From positions 57,682,025-57,746,024 of the forward strand of contig CP136068.1 of the NCBI GenBank assembly GCA_032622095.1: 64,000 nt of DNA, read 5' to 3'. Positions 46,644 through 58,679 of this stretch are shown here, one piece after another. Source of the DNA: Siphonodentalium dalli. Taxonomy: Eukaryota > Mollusca > Scaphopoda > Gadilida > Siphonodentaliidae. How positions within the stretch are numbered: the first letter of the stretch is position 1; each line of letters begins with the position of its first letter. The translations under genes and the position numbers were made by a program. Below the pieces are notes generated by a model that worked only from the letters and a program-made list of their open reading frames with translations, made no database searches and had not been told where the DNA came from.

Positions 46644-47550
46644 AATCTCTCTATTCATTGCTCATCACAAAAAAATTACCTTCTTTACAAAGTTGAGCTA
46701 CAGTGTCATTGACACTTTCATTACTCTTTGCATGACTAAATCCTTTGGCACAGGCTACAGGTCGTAGCTTTTGTCGGATCATTATTGAATTTGTCATGGC
46801 TGTTGACATTGAAATGTAGATGGGGAAACGAGTCATTTTGGGGTCATTCGGCAAAAAAACATGGCCGCCAGTGGCCATCTTGGATTTCAAAATTCAATCC
46901 ATTATCACGGGCTACAGGTTTGATCATCATGAAATTTGCCATGGATGTTAATATTGACATGTAGATGGGAACGAGTCATTTTGGGGTCGGGTCGTTCGGC
47001 CAAAAAACATGGCCGCCAGCAGCCATCTTGGATTTTACTCTTTGCATGACTAAATCCTTTGGCAGGGGCTACAGGTCGTATCTTTTGTAGGATCATCATG
47101 AAATTTGTGATGGATGTTGACATGTAAATGGGAACGAGTCTTTTTGGGGTCATTCGGCAAAAAAATGTGGCTGCCAGTGGCCATCATGGATTTTACTCTT
47201 TGCCCAATAAAATTTGATATAGTTATGGCCCTTAATTAGTCATTTTTCGTGAATTTTTAGCTCGTTAGCGCGATAACTTCAACTAACGTCTTCCGATTTG
47301 TTTAAAATTTGGAATAGACATACTTGCCAAGAATATTTCGGACGAGTTCGAAAACCAGCCTGGCCCGATAAAATTTGATAGAGTTATGGCCCTTAATTAG
47401 TCATAGGCCGTTAGCGCGATAACTTTAACAAATATTAACCGATTTTACCTATTAATTAGTCTACCGATACTGATGCACACCAATTGTCGGTAGCCACCGG
47501 CGGTAAGCCACCGAAAACGAGACACAGCATCTCTGATGCCACCTCTTGTT

Positions 47551-48701
47551 TTATATTTGAAACATCGTGCATGCATACATGTTGACCCATCGACGTATGC
47601 ATGCATATAGACATAGGTCGATGATAAACCTACATGAGAATGCATATCAGTTTCAGTTGCGATGCAGGGTACAGGTAGGTAAGAATTATCTGAGTGACCC
47701 AAATAATAGTGCGGGTGGGGAAACAACAATTCTTACCGATATTCCCAACTTTATCAACTTTATCAATCTCCAATGCAATTTGATTTATTTTGTGTGGTTT
47801 TATTGACATTATTAAAACAGAAATATATGGTGCCAATATCGAGACCGGCAGAAAAGAATTACTATTCTTGTGAGCAGGTTGTGTGATCCCTAATAATGAG
47901 ATAACCCTGATGATATCGGTTGAGTGAAAACCACGTGTGTGTGTTGTGTTGCAAACCGGAAGAGTGGATCAATCGGGAGGTTATTGGAAGAGCCTGTATA
48001 ATTGACGGAAGAGCCGGACCAATCCAGTGATGGGAATCGTAGGGATTATTCATATTTAAGAGACGAGTAATACCATCGCACCAGATAAATAAACAACGTG
48101 TTTTGCGAAAGCGACAAACTGAAAATGACGCAACCAACAATCACATCATAAAATGTTATGATTTACTCGATATTAAAGCTAGATTTTTCCAGTTTTCTCC
48201 GCAAAAGTTTATATTATAATCGGAGATGGGATGTGTATTCCCTTCATCACAAGGATTTCCCCCTAAACGAACCGTCTGTTCAACTTTTTCTGGTGACTTT
48301 CTCAACTTTTCCGAGGAAGTTTGGCATAAATAAAAATGAAATTTTATCCATTCCTGCATGATTTAGACCGACCAGTTCCGTTGTATAGGCGTGATTCTCA
48401 CAATGAAAATTTAGCTGGTAATAAGTTGTAGAATAATGGATACAATTTGCATTGAAATGTAACTTTCGGTGGTGTTCAAGAAATTCGCGGTAACAACATG
48501 TCTAATAAAATTATCAATAAGCGAGCGCAATAAATTCGCTGCTAATTACGCCCTGTTGTCTACCTTGACGTACGTTATATTTGAGGGCTGTCCCGGGTAA
48601 CGTCACAGGTACCCGTTAGACACGTCAAATCACGTCATTGAGGGTTAAAGAGTTAAGATTAGGGTTATGGTTGTACACCTGCATTGGGAACTGTTATTTT
48701 T
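47551..48701. other. Unassigned unique intron DNA
   Basis: A GCATGCATACATGTTGACCC-type palindromic stretch lies near 47570-47600. Otherwise no family or gene is recognised. Overlapping open frames on both strands (up to 94 codons) show no motif. Confidence 0.5.
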
Positions 48702-50083
48702 AGCTCAACTTTACTTTGTAAAGTTTGAGCTATTGCCATGGCTTTGTCGCCCGTCGCGTGTGTGATGCGTCAACAATTTCCTTTAGCACGTGCTACAGGT
48801 CATACCTTTGGTCGGATCATTATAAAATTTGTCATGGATATTAATATTGACATGTATTTCAAAATTCAATCCATTAGCACGGGCTACAGGTCCTCCCGTT
48901 CGTCTGATTATCATGAAATTTGTCATGGATATTAATATTGACATGTAGATGGGAACGAGTCATTTTGGGGTCGTTCGGCCAAAAAACATGTCCGCCAGCA
49001 GCCATTTTGGATTTTACTCTTTGCATGACTAAATTGTTTGGCACGGGCTACAGGTCCTACCTTTGATCGAATCATTATGAAATTTGTGATGGATGTTAAC
49101 AATGACATATAGATGGGAACGTGTCATTTTTGGGTCGTTCGGCCATAAAACAAATTGGCCGCGGGAAGCCATCTTGGATTTTACTCTTGGCATGACTAAC
49201 TCCTTTGGCACGGGCTACAGGTCGTACCTTTGGTCGGATCATTATGAAATTTGTCATGGGCATTGACATTGACATGTAGATGGGAACGAGTCTTTTGGGG
49301 TCATTCGGCAAAAAAAACCTGGCCGCCAGTGGCCATCTTGGATTTCAAAATTCAATCCATTAGCACGGGCTACAGGCCAGAGTGTTCGTCTGATCATCAT
49401 GAAATATGTCATGGAAGTTAATATTGACATGTAGATGGGAACGAGTAATTTTGGGGTTGTTCGGCCCAAAAAACATGGCCGCCAGCAGCCATCTTGGATT
49501 TTATTCTTTGCATGACTAAATCCTTTGGCACGGGCTACAGGTCGTACCTTTGGTCGCATCATTATGAAATTTGTCATGGCTGTTGACATTGACATCTAGA
49601 TGGGAACGAGTCATTTTGGGGGTCATTTGGCCAAAAAACATGGCCGCCAGCAGCCTTCATGACTAAATCTTTTGGCAGACTACAGGTCGTACCTTTGTTC
49701 GGATCATCATGAAATTTGTCATGGATGTTAATATAGACATGTAGATGGGAACGAGTAATTTTGGGGTCGTTCCGCTAAAAAACATGTCCGCCAGCAGCCA
49801 TCTTGGATTTTACTCTTTGCATGACTAAATCATTTGACACAGGCTACAGGTTGTATCTTTTGTCGGATCATCATGAAATTTGTGATGGATGTTAACAATG
49901 ACATGTAAATGGGAACGAGTCTTTTTGGGGTCATTCGGCAAAAAAACATGGCTGCCAGTGGCCATCTTGGATTTTACTCTTTGCATAACTAGGCCTTTCA
50001 ACTTAACACATTCCTAATCACTCCATTGACTGTAACACAAGAAATTATTCCCTTTCCAAGTTGAGCTACAGTGACACTTTCAT
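48702..50083 (+). mobile_element. Fam1 element, full 5' end, damaged 3' hairpin
   Basis: The 5' AGCTCAACTT hairpin is present, followed by seven to eight units. The 3' module lacks a few bases (AAGTTGAGCTACAGTGACAC, then TTTCAT), so the hairpin can no longer form. Confidence 0.88.
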
Positions 50084-50566
50084 ATTATGTTAACTAAATG
50101 TTTACTGACATGTGAAACATCTTAGTATTTTAAAAATGGGGGGGGGGGGAGGGTATCCGTAGTCCCATTGGGACAGTCACACCTCTAGTTATAATTTCTC
50201 TTTAGAAGTGAATGAGATTTGAATAGCTGGTAGGTCAAAAGTGGCAGAGACAGATATTTAATAGTTTTGCTTCCAATGAGTTAACTTCAACTTATAAACA
50301 TATCCTCAGAAATAACTAAACCATTGGATCTCACATAGAGAGGTCCTTGGATGAATAAGGACAGAGTTATTAGATTTAAAACACCCCCCTCCGCAACCCC
50401 AAATACTTTAACCCCTTCTTAAGACAAATTATTTGAGCTATTGAATTCAAGATGGTGCTGATATATGGATACCTGTGATTATATCTTTGATAAATTATCA
50501 GTTATAGGTAATCGCTATTGCTGGGGTATGGGTTAAACATCCGCCGATTGTGATCGGCCTCTCGTT
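50084..50566 (+). mobile_element. Fam2 3' part
   Basis: It matches 34660-35036 (TTATAATTTCTCTTTAGAAG, CCATTGGATCTCACA) and ends GGTATGGGTTAAACAT, GCCGATTGTGATCGGC, CTCTCGTT. Its 5' part is missing. Confidence 0.8.
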
Positions 50567-50810
50567 TAATCAGAAGTTGTTTTTTTTTTATTTGTTTGGA
50601 TGATAATTTTGAAAAACATTTTTCCTCCAAAATTGTTTTTGTTTTCCCGGAGCCCTATATAGAAATGAGCAGTATCAATAGTCTGCATTATAACTTGAAT
50701 ATAAATACTCGGCAGAATTTTATGAGACTGTATGGTCTTCATATGAGAAAGTCCCAGTCAAGTTCGAATTTGGTTCTGGTTAAACCATTTTTTACGAAGT
50801 TACGCTTTTA

Positions 50811-52627
50811 AGTTCAACTGAGACAAAGTCTCCGGTGGAGCTATAGTCATCACTCCTCGTCCGTCATCCGTCCATCCGTCTGTCGCACCGTTTGTCCCTC
50901 CGTCCGTCAACAATTCTTTAAACATCTTCTTCGGAACCATAAGACCAAATGGGTTCATATTTGGTGTGGATGTTCCCTAGGTGACTCACATTCAGATTTC
51001 TTCAAATGAGATCACTGGGTCAAATAGTTGCGAAAGCAGGGCCATAACTCTATTCCTCCATAGTAATTCTTAGAATGACTTCTTCTCAAGAACCATTGCT
51101 TATATTTGGTATGAAAGGTCCTTGGGTGACTCGGGTTCATATTTGTTCAAATGGGGTCACTGAGTCAATTAGGGGCAGAGCCAGGGACACAACTCTTTAA
51201 AAAAAAAAAAACAACATTTTTTTAGATTGAACTCCTTGTTCAATTTAACAAACAAAACAAAATTAATTTCCTGCTCAATTTAAAGAAAAATAACACCATT
51301 ATAACATCCACCAGGGTAACTCAACCAAATTTGGTTTAAATCCGTCTAAAATCAAGAACATGCCAAAAGCTAGCAGATACTCAGAGCTCTGAGATATGAG
51401 GAAGGTGTCTACAATCACAGAATGTTTACTTAACACCATATAGAAGTCACATTGATTGTAAAGTAATAAATGAAATGGCAGTGTTAACAAAATCTGATTG
51501 GAATGACAGCTCCTTTGATTAATACCCAAAAATGCTCTGCCTGTTGGAGAGTTTGTATATAAATGACCCATGGCTTATGACAACAAACTCCCAAGGGCAA
51601 GTGTGAATGGTGAATCTGACAGTTAGGTCAGTAAAACTAAATACCTGTTTTCTCAGGCAATTACATGGGAAACTGGATGAGAAGAAGGAGGCATTTTTCT
51701 TAGCTTACCTGAGATGAAGAATTGAGACATATTTTGTGTGGATGGGATTCAGTTCTGTTCAAATGGGGGTCACATGGTCAAAAAGTGGCCTAGCTACGGA
51801 TCTAACTCTTTCCATCCATAGTAATTATTAAACATCTTCTCAAGAATCATCGGGGCTATTTAGCTTATAATTGGTATGGAAGGTCCTTGGGTGACAGGGA
51901 TACAGATGTGTTAAATTGAGGTCACCTGGTCAAATAAGGGCAGAGCCAGGGACATAACTTGTCCATCCATTGTAATTCTTAAAATGTCTTCCTATCAAGA
52001 ACCATCAGGCCTATTCAGCTTATATTTGGCATGGGGGACAAGGATTCAGATTTGATTCAGAATTGGATCACTGGGTCAAATAGGGTCACAGCCACGGACA
52101 TAATTCTTTCCCTCATTAGTTATTTTAAAAACATTTTCTCAAGAGCCATCAGTCCTATTTAGCTTATATGTAGTAACTAGTATGGAGGGTCCTTGTGTTA
52201 CTTTGGACTGGGTTACAGGTTTGTTAAAATGGGTTCGACCAATCAAGAAATGGCATTTGGTGTATATGGCCTATGGAGAGTTGGGATCACAATTTATTTG
52301 AATGGGGTCCACCATTAAAAAAGGGGTCATGTCAGGTTGTAACTTTGCCACAGTTAGGAAAGCTTGAGGTATCAGTTGTAAAATTCCAACAAGTGCAAAG
52401 GAATTTTACGAACTTGGGAGTGTGTTTGCTTCAGTTGGGAGGGAGCAGACTATGGACTATGTGGGGTGGGGGGATCTGGACCATATTTCAAGGTGGACAC
52501 CCCACTGCTGAACGGAGACCCTCTAGGCTACATCCCTCTTTAGGAATACTTGTTTTTAAGTGAATTTGACAAGTACTAACTCTTATGGTCTTCCGAGTCC
52601 CAGTCTCCAGTCATTGACTGTCTTGTT
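50811..52627 (+). mobile_element. Fam3 element, diverged
   Basis: The 5' end is a worn hairpin (AGTTCAACTGAGACAAAGTC..GGTGGAGCT). The CGTCCGTC module is followed by core units. A second worn Fam3 start (TTAGCTTACCTGAGATGAAG) occurs near 51700. The 3' end reads CCAGTCATTGACTGTCTTGTT in two pieces: the hairpin CAGTCATTGACTG and the tail TCTTGTT. Confidence 0.8.
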
Positions 52628-52749
52628 TTACTTAAAAATTTTGATGTCCGGATGACAACATTAGTTATTGTTATTCAATTGCTTTTATGTATGGCATGTA
52701 ATTACAGGTCAAGTTCAAATATGGCTTTGGTTTGATGACTATAATTGTT

Positions 52750-53915
52750 AGCTCAACTTACTTTGTAAGTTTGAGCTATTGCCATGGTTTGGCGTCCGTC
52801 GTCTGTGTGTGCGTGTGTCCGTCAACAATTTCCTTTGGCGCGGGCTACAGGTCATACCTTTGATCTGATCTTTATGAGATTTGTCTTGAATGTTGACATT
52901 GACATGTAGATGGGAACGAGTCATTTTGGTGTCATTCGGACAAAAAACATGGCCGCTGGCAGCCATCTTTGATTTCAAAATTCAATCCATTGGCGCGGGC
53001 TACAAGTCGTACTGTTTGTCTGATCATCATGAAATTTGTCATGGATGTTAATATTGACATGTAGATGGGAACGAGTGATTTTGGGGTCGTTCGGCCAAAA
53101 AACATGGCCGCCAGCAGCCATCTTGGATTTTACTCTTTGCATGACTAAATCGATTGGCGCGGGCTACAGGTTGTAGCTTTGGTCGGAACTTCATGAAATT
53201 TGTCATGGATGTTAGTATTGACATGTAGATGGGAACGAGTGATTTTGGGGTCGTTCAACCAAAAAACATGGCCGCCAGCAGCCATCTTGGATTTTACTCT
53301 TTGCATGACTAAATCCTTTGGCGCGGGCTACAGGTCGTAGCTTTGGTCGGAACTTCATGAAATTTGTCATGGATGTTAACAATGACATGTAGATGGGAAC
53401 GAGTCATTTTGGGGTCGTTCAGCCAAAAAGCATGGCTGCTGGCAGCCATCTTGGATTTCAAAATTCAATCCATTGGCGCAGGTTACAGGTCGTACTTTTC
53501 GTCTGACCATCATGAAATATGTCATAGATGTTAATATTGAGATGTAGATGGGAACGAGTGATTTTGGGGTCGATCGGCCAAAATACATGGCCGCCAGCAG
53601 CCATCTTGGATTTAACTCTTTGCATGACTAAATCCTTTGGCACGGGCTACAGGTCGTAGCTTTGGTTGGAACTTCATGAAATTTGTCATGGATGTTAACA
53701 ATAACACGTAGATGGGAACGAGTCCTTTTGAGGTCAATTGGCCAAAAAACATGGCCACCAGCAGCCAGCCATCTTCGATTTTACTCTTTGCATGACTAAA
53801 TCCTTTGGCACATATTAGACATTTCAATTAGCACCTTTCCTATTCCTCCATTTACTGTCAACCATTAAATTATTCCCCTACCTAAGTTGAGCTACAGTGT
53901 CATTGACACTTTCAT
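52750..53915 (+). mobile_element. Fam1 element with full ends
   Basis: The 5' AGCTCAACTTACTTTGTAAG hairpin, six units of the 'TTTGGCGCGGG' subfamily, and the 3' module 53884-53915 with hairpin AGTGTCATTGACACT and tail TTCAT are all present. Confidence 0.9.
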
Positions 53916-54408
53916 AATATGATTAGTTGAATAATTATGCTCCATTTTGACTCAATATTTGCAGTTTATTTTTTGTGTTTGGATGATCACTTTAGTTAAT
54001 ATAGTTATCTGATTGCTTTCAAATTTGGTATGTGGATTAATCACAATAAAACTAGGTGTGTTAACAACATACAGCTATAGACATTTGGAAGCGAAGTTTG
54101 ATCCAATGATTATTGCCAGAACTTATTTTTCGTTTCTTCTTCTAGCGAATGTCATTAGAGATATACAAGTTATAATATGTAGGTTGGATTTTGAAACCTC
54201 CAACTTTCTGTGATAGAATGGAAGATATACCATATCGCATCCATCCTTCCTTCCATGTACAGCAAGCATATGTTTCAATCATGGGTTATATCTCAATGAA
54301 TTATCCTGTTGAGGTCTGTAGACTGGAAAGAAATTTTACTGTCAATTTCCCTGTATTGGTACATATAATAGTATCAGTACTTTAATAAGGGCTTACTCTA
54401 ATTTACAG
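53916..54408. other. Unique intron DNA upstream of exon C
   Basis: No repeat was recognised. It ends CTCTAATTTACAG, the exon C acceptor. Confidence 0.6.
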
Positions 54409-54503
54409 TGCAAGTAATAATAGCCACACCAGGAAGAATACTTGATTTGATGAACAAGAATCTAGTGAAGATTGGTAAATGCTCAACACTGGTTTTAGAT
54501 GAG
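54409..54503 (+). CDS. DDX6: DDX6/Me31B-type DEAD-box helicase, exon C (motif Ib to start of DEAD)
   Basis: The 95-bp exon enters in phase 1 and leaves in phase 0. It encodes QVIIATPGRILDLMNKNLVK and IGKCSTLVLDE. TPGR is motif Ib. VLDE is the first half of the DEAD box (motif II, ATP hydrolysis), so the intron splits DE|AD. Acceptor TTTACAG|TG, donor GAG|GTGAGT. The next exon should begin with Ala-Asp-Lys-Leu-Leu; I do not find it before 64000, so that intron exceeds 9.4 kb. No lesions are seen. Confidence 0.96.
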
Positions 54504-55499
54504 GTGAGTTTGGGTGTTTTGTATAACTGGATTTTGTGGATTTAGATAATATTTAAAACAGTTGATATATTTAGGTTAGTGACAGCGAATCAGGATTGCA
54601 AACACTGTTTTAGGCATTGTTGTCACATGATGTATATTTTCTGCTCTTGGTGCTTGATGAATTGTCCATATGAACAGCCCTCGAAATTAGCAAAAATGTC
54701 TCATGGCAAATTTAATGCTGTAGCATGTTAGATGCCATATGTTGCCACAGCTTTTCCCATGGCATTGCTTATTGCTGTTGCTAATTTCAAGGGCTGTGCG
54801 AATCAAAGTTTTTGCAATATATTACCAATATATACCAATATATTAGGCCATTAAAATAAAAACTCAGTTCTCAGGTTATTTTGCTCCAAAAATCTGAAGG
54901 GGGAGGGAGGGAGGTTTTTTTTCTCTCGGAATCTCTCAGGATATATCAAATATCACTAATTTCTTGATGCTATAAGACACCAAATAATGATTTTAATGTC
55001 CCAAGTTTCCTCTTGTATGCTGCATACAGCCCAACTCCGACACCTTGAACCATTAGAAGATATTATGAAGTACAGGTTTTTAATTCCCGGTCTGTCAGTA
55101 AAAGTGACAAATCATTGGTTATCATATCGATTACACATGTACATGTATGTGTTATCATATCCATCCTCACGAAGATTTCAAATGACATCGGACCCTTGGC
55201 GTACAGGTAATCGACCTTTAATCGGATGTGACGCTGAATATTAAATATTCAAAGAACACATGTACATGTACATTGCGACGTGAACTCAAAGTTTTTTGTT
55301 TGTTAGAAGTCTCAATTGCATCTCTATTAATTCGTGCAGCGCGATCAACGTGATCTACATTTATTTATTAGTTTATTAGTTGACGGTCATGCCGACCATG
55401 TTATGTTGCATTGATGGTTACCTCGACTGCATTGGAGTAACGTTACCAAACTTAATATGGATCTTCGGGGTGACCTCCAGATGGGAGCCATCGATTTTT
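54504..55499. other. DDX6 intron start, mostly unique
   Basis: Apart from the foldback element at 54675, no family is recognised. A frame at 54987-55244 shows no motif. Confidence 0.55.
54675..54796. mobile_element. Small foldback MITE
   Basis: The ends CAGCCCTCGAAATTAGCA and, inverted, CAGCCCTTGAAATTAGCA differ by one base. The interior also pairs loosely (CATGGCAA / CCATGGCATTG). It resembles hAT-type MITE ends, but the flanking 8 bases do not match well. Confidence 0.75.
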
Positions 55500-58400
55500 A
55501 GCTCAACTTTACTTTGTAAAGTTGGAGCTATTGCCATGGCTTGGTATACCTGTCGTGTGTGTGTGTGCATGATTCGTCAAAAATTTCCTTTAGCACGGGC
55601 ACAGTTCGTACCTTTGGTCCGATTATTATGAAATTTGTCATGGATGTTGACATTGACATGTAGATGGGAACGAGCGGCCATCTTGGATTTCAAAATTCAA
55701 TCCATTAGCACGGGCTACAGGCCGTACTGTTCGTCTTATTGTCATGAAATTTGTCATGGATGTTAATATTGACATGTAGATGGGAACGAGTAATTTTGGG
55801 GTCATTCGGCCAAAAAACATGGCCTCTGGCAGCCATCTTAGATTTTACTCTTTGCATGACTAAATCCTTTAGCACGGGCTACAGGTCGTACCTTTGGTCA
55901 GATCATCATGAAATTTGTCATGGATGTTAACAATGACATCTAAATGGGAATGAGTCATTTTGGGGCTATTCGGCCAAAAAACATGGCCGCCAGCAGCCAT
56001 CTTGGATTTTACTCTTTGTATGACTAAATCCTTTAGCACGGGCTACAGGTCGTACCTTTAGTCTGATCATCATAAAATTTGTCATGGCTGTTGAAATTGG
56101 AATGTAGATGGGAACGAGTCATTTTGGGGTCATTCGGAAAAAAAAACATGGCCGCCAGCGGCCATCTTGGATTTCATAATTCAATCCATTAGCACAGGCT
56201 ACAGGTCGTACTGTTCATCTGATCATCATGACATTTGTCGTGGGTGTTAATATAGACTTGTAGATGGGAACGAGTAATTTTGGGGTCATTCGGCCAAAAA
56301 ACATGGCCGCCGGCAGCCATCTTAGATTTTACTCTTTGTATGACTAAATCCTTTAGCACGCGCTACAGGTCGTACCTTTAGTCTGATCATCATAAAATTT
56401 GTCATGGCTGCTGAAATTGGAATATAGATGGGAACGAGTCAGTTTGGGGTCATTCGGAAAAAAAACATGGCCACTTCAAAATTCAATCCATTAGCACAGG
56501 CTACAGGTCGTACTGTTCATCTGATCATCATGACATTTGTTGTGGGTGTTAATATAGACTTGTAGATGGGAACGAGTAATTTTGGGGTCATTCGGCCAAA
56601 AAACATGGCCGCCGGCAGCCATCTTAGATTTTACTCTTTGTATGACTAAATCCTTTAGCACGCGCTACAGGTCGTACCTTTAGTCTGATCATCATAAAAT
56701 TTGTCATGGCTGCTGAAATTGGAATATAGATGGGAACGAGTCAGTTTGGGGTCATTCGGAAAAAAAACATGGCCGCCAGCGGCCATCTTGGATTTCAAAA
56801 TTCAATCCATTAGCACAGGCTACAGGTCGTACTGTTCATCTGATCATCATGACATTTGTCGTGGGTGTTAATATAGACTTGTAGATGGGAACGAGTAATT
56901 TTGGGGTCATTCGGCCAAAAAACATGGCCGCCGGCAGCCATCTTGGATTTTACTCTTTGTATGACTAAATCCTTTAGCACGGGCTACAGGTCGTACCTTT
57001 AGTCTGATCATCATAAAATTTGTCATGGCTGTTGAAATTGGAATGTAGATGGGAACGAGTCATTTTGGGGTCATTCGGAAAAAAAACATGGCCGCCAGCG
57101 GCCATCTTGGATTTCATAATTCAATCCATTAGCACAGGCTACAGGTCGTACTGTTCATCTGATCATCATGACATTTGTCGTGGGTGTTAATATAGACTTG
57201 TAGATGGGAACGAGTAATTTTGGGGTCATTCGGCCAAAAAACATGGCCGCCGGCAGCCATCTTAGATTTTACTCTTTGTATGACTAAATCCTTTAGCACG
57301 CGCTACAGGTCGTACCTTTAGTCTGATCATCATAAAATTTGTCATGGCTGCTGAAATTGGAATATAGATGGGAACGAGTCAGTTTGGGGTCATTCGGAAA
57401 AAAAACATGGCCACTTCAAAATTCAATCCATTAGCACAGGCTACAGGTCGTACTGTTCATCTGATCATCATGACATTTGTTGTGGGTGTTAATATAGACT
57501 TGTAGATGGGAACGAGTAATTTTGGGGTCATTCGGCCAAAAAACATGGCCGCCGTCAGCCATCTTAGATTTTACTCTTTGTATGACTAAATCCTTTAGCA
57601 CGCGCTACAGGTCGTACCTTTAGTCTGATCATCATAAAATTTGTCATGGCTGCTGAAATTGGAATATAGATGGGAACGAGTCAGTTTGGGGTCATTCGGA
57701 AAAAAAACATGGCCGCCAGCGGCCATCTTGGATTTCAAAATTCAATCCATTAGCACAGGCTACAGGTCGTACTGTTCATCTGATCATCATGACATTTGTC
57801 GTGGGTGTTAATATAGACTTGTAGATGGGAACGAGTAATTTTGGGGTCATTCGGCCAAAAAACATGGCCGCCGGCAGCCATCTTAGATTTTACTCTTTGT
57901 ATGACTAAATCCTTTAGCACGCGCTACAGGTCGTACCTTTAGTCTGATCATCATAAAATTTGTCATGGCTGCTGAAATTGGAATATAGATGGGAACGAGT
58001 CAGTTTGGGGTCATTCGGACAAAAAACATGGCCGCCAGTGGCCATCTTGGATTTCAAAATTCAATCCATTAGCACGGGCTACAGGTCGTACTGTTCATCT
58101 GATCATCATGAAATTTGTCATGGATGTTAATATTGACCTGTAGATGGGAACAAGTAATTTTGGGGTCATTCGGCCAAAAAACATGGCCGCCAGCAGCCAT
58201 CTTCGATTTTACTCTTTGTATGACTAAATCCTTTGGCATGGGCTACAGGTCGTACCTTTGGTCGGATCATTATGAAATTTGTCTTGACTTTTGACATTGA
58301 CATGTAGATGGGAACGAGTCATTTTGGTGTTAATCGGCATTAAAACATGGCTGCCAGCGGCCATCTTGGATTCTACTCTTTGCATGACTAAAGCTATCAA

Positions 58401-58601
58401 ATGTTTTTGAATTGTTGGAAAACATAGCCGCCAGCAACCATCTTAGATTTTACTTTGATATACATGTATATATATATCTCTTCATGTTGATAAACTAGTA
58501 TTAGACATTCAACTTTCCACATTCCTAATCACTCCATCGACAGTAACACATTAAATTATTCCCTTTCCAAGTTGAGCTACAGTGTCATTGACACTTTCAT
58601 T
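55500..58601 (+). mobile_element. Fam1 element with full ends and a young higher-order repeat
   Basis: The 5' AGCTCAACTT hairpin follows CGATTTTT. There are about 18 units. The 3' module is 58569-58601. The middle (56101-57980) is two 940-bp super-units. Confidence 0.92.
56101..57980 (+). repeat. 940-bp higher-order repeat, two copies
   Basis: Marker variants recur exactly 940 bases apart: GATTTCATAATTCAATCC at 56170 and 57110, and the short-deletion variant GGCCACTTCAAAATTC at 56469 and 57409. Within each super-unit are about six core units. Confidence 0.9.
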
Positions 58602-58679
58602 TAAAAAAACATGGCCACCAGCAGCCATTTTGAATTTTAAATTTGAATCCATCGGCACACCCTGCAGCCCCCATTTATT

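Larger units (their letters stand above)
42984..46722 (+). mobile_element. Inner Fam1 element carrying a Fam2 insertion
   Basis: The 5' hairpin begins after CTTGGATTTTT. The 3' module is 46690-46722. The outer host unit reads CTTGGATTTT^ACTCTTTGCATG when the insert is removed, exactly the consensus, so no bases were duplicated. Confidence 0.92.
42098..47550 (+). mobile_element. Composite element: Fam1 5' part fused to Fam5 3' part
   Basis: The complete Fam1 5' hairpin after CCTTTTT is followed by Fam1 units, interrupted at 42983 by an inner Fam1 and resuming at 46723 (ACTCTTTGCATGAC). At about 47203 the text switches from Fam1 (TTTACTCTTTGC) to Fam5 (CCAATAAAATTTGATA) and runs to the complete Fam5 3' end: GCATCTCTGATGC then CACCTCTTGTT. 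Confidence 0.82.
41632..54408 (+). other. DDX6 intron, 12,777 bp, repeat-filled
   Basis: The intron is bounded by GTGAGA and TTTACAG. The first 466 bases (to 42097) are unassigned unique DNA. The rest is mainly Fam1, Fam2, Fam3 and Fam5 elements. Confidence 0.9.

Noticed and set aside
48600-48670. Telomere-like AGGGTTA words
   Set aside because: Only a few imperfect, irregular copies; no array.
55500-58601. Ordinary centromeric-type satellite
   Set aside because: The array is bounded by defined 5' and 3' hairpin ends and sits in an intron, as do the other Fam1 arrays.
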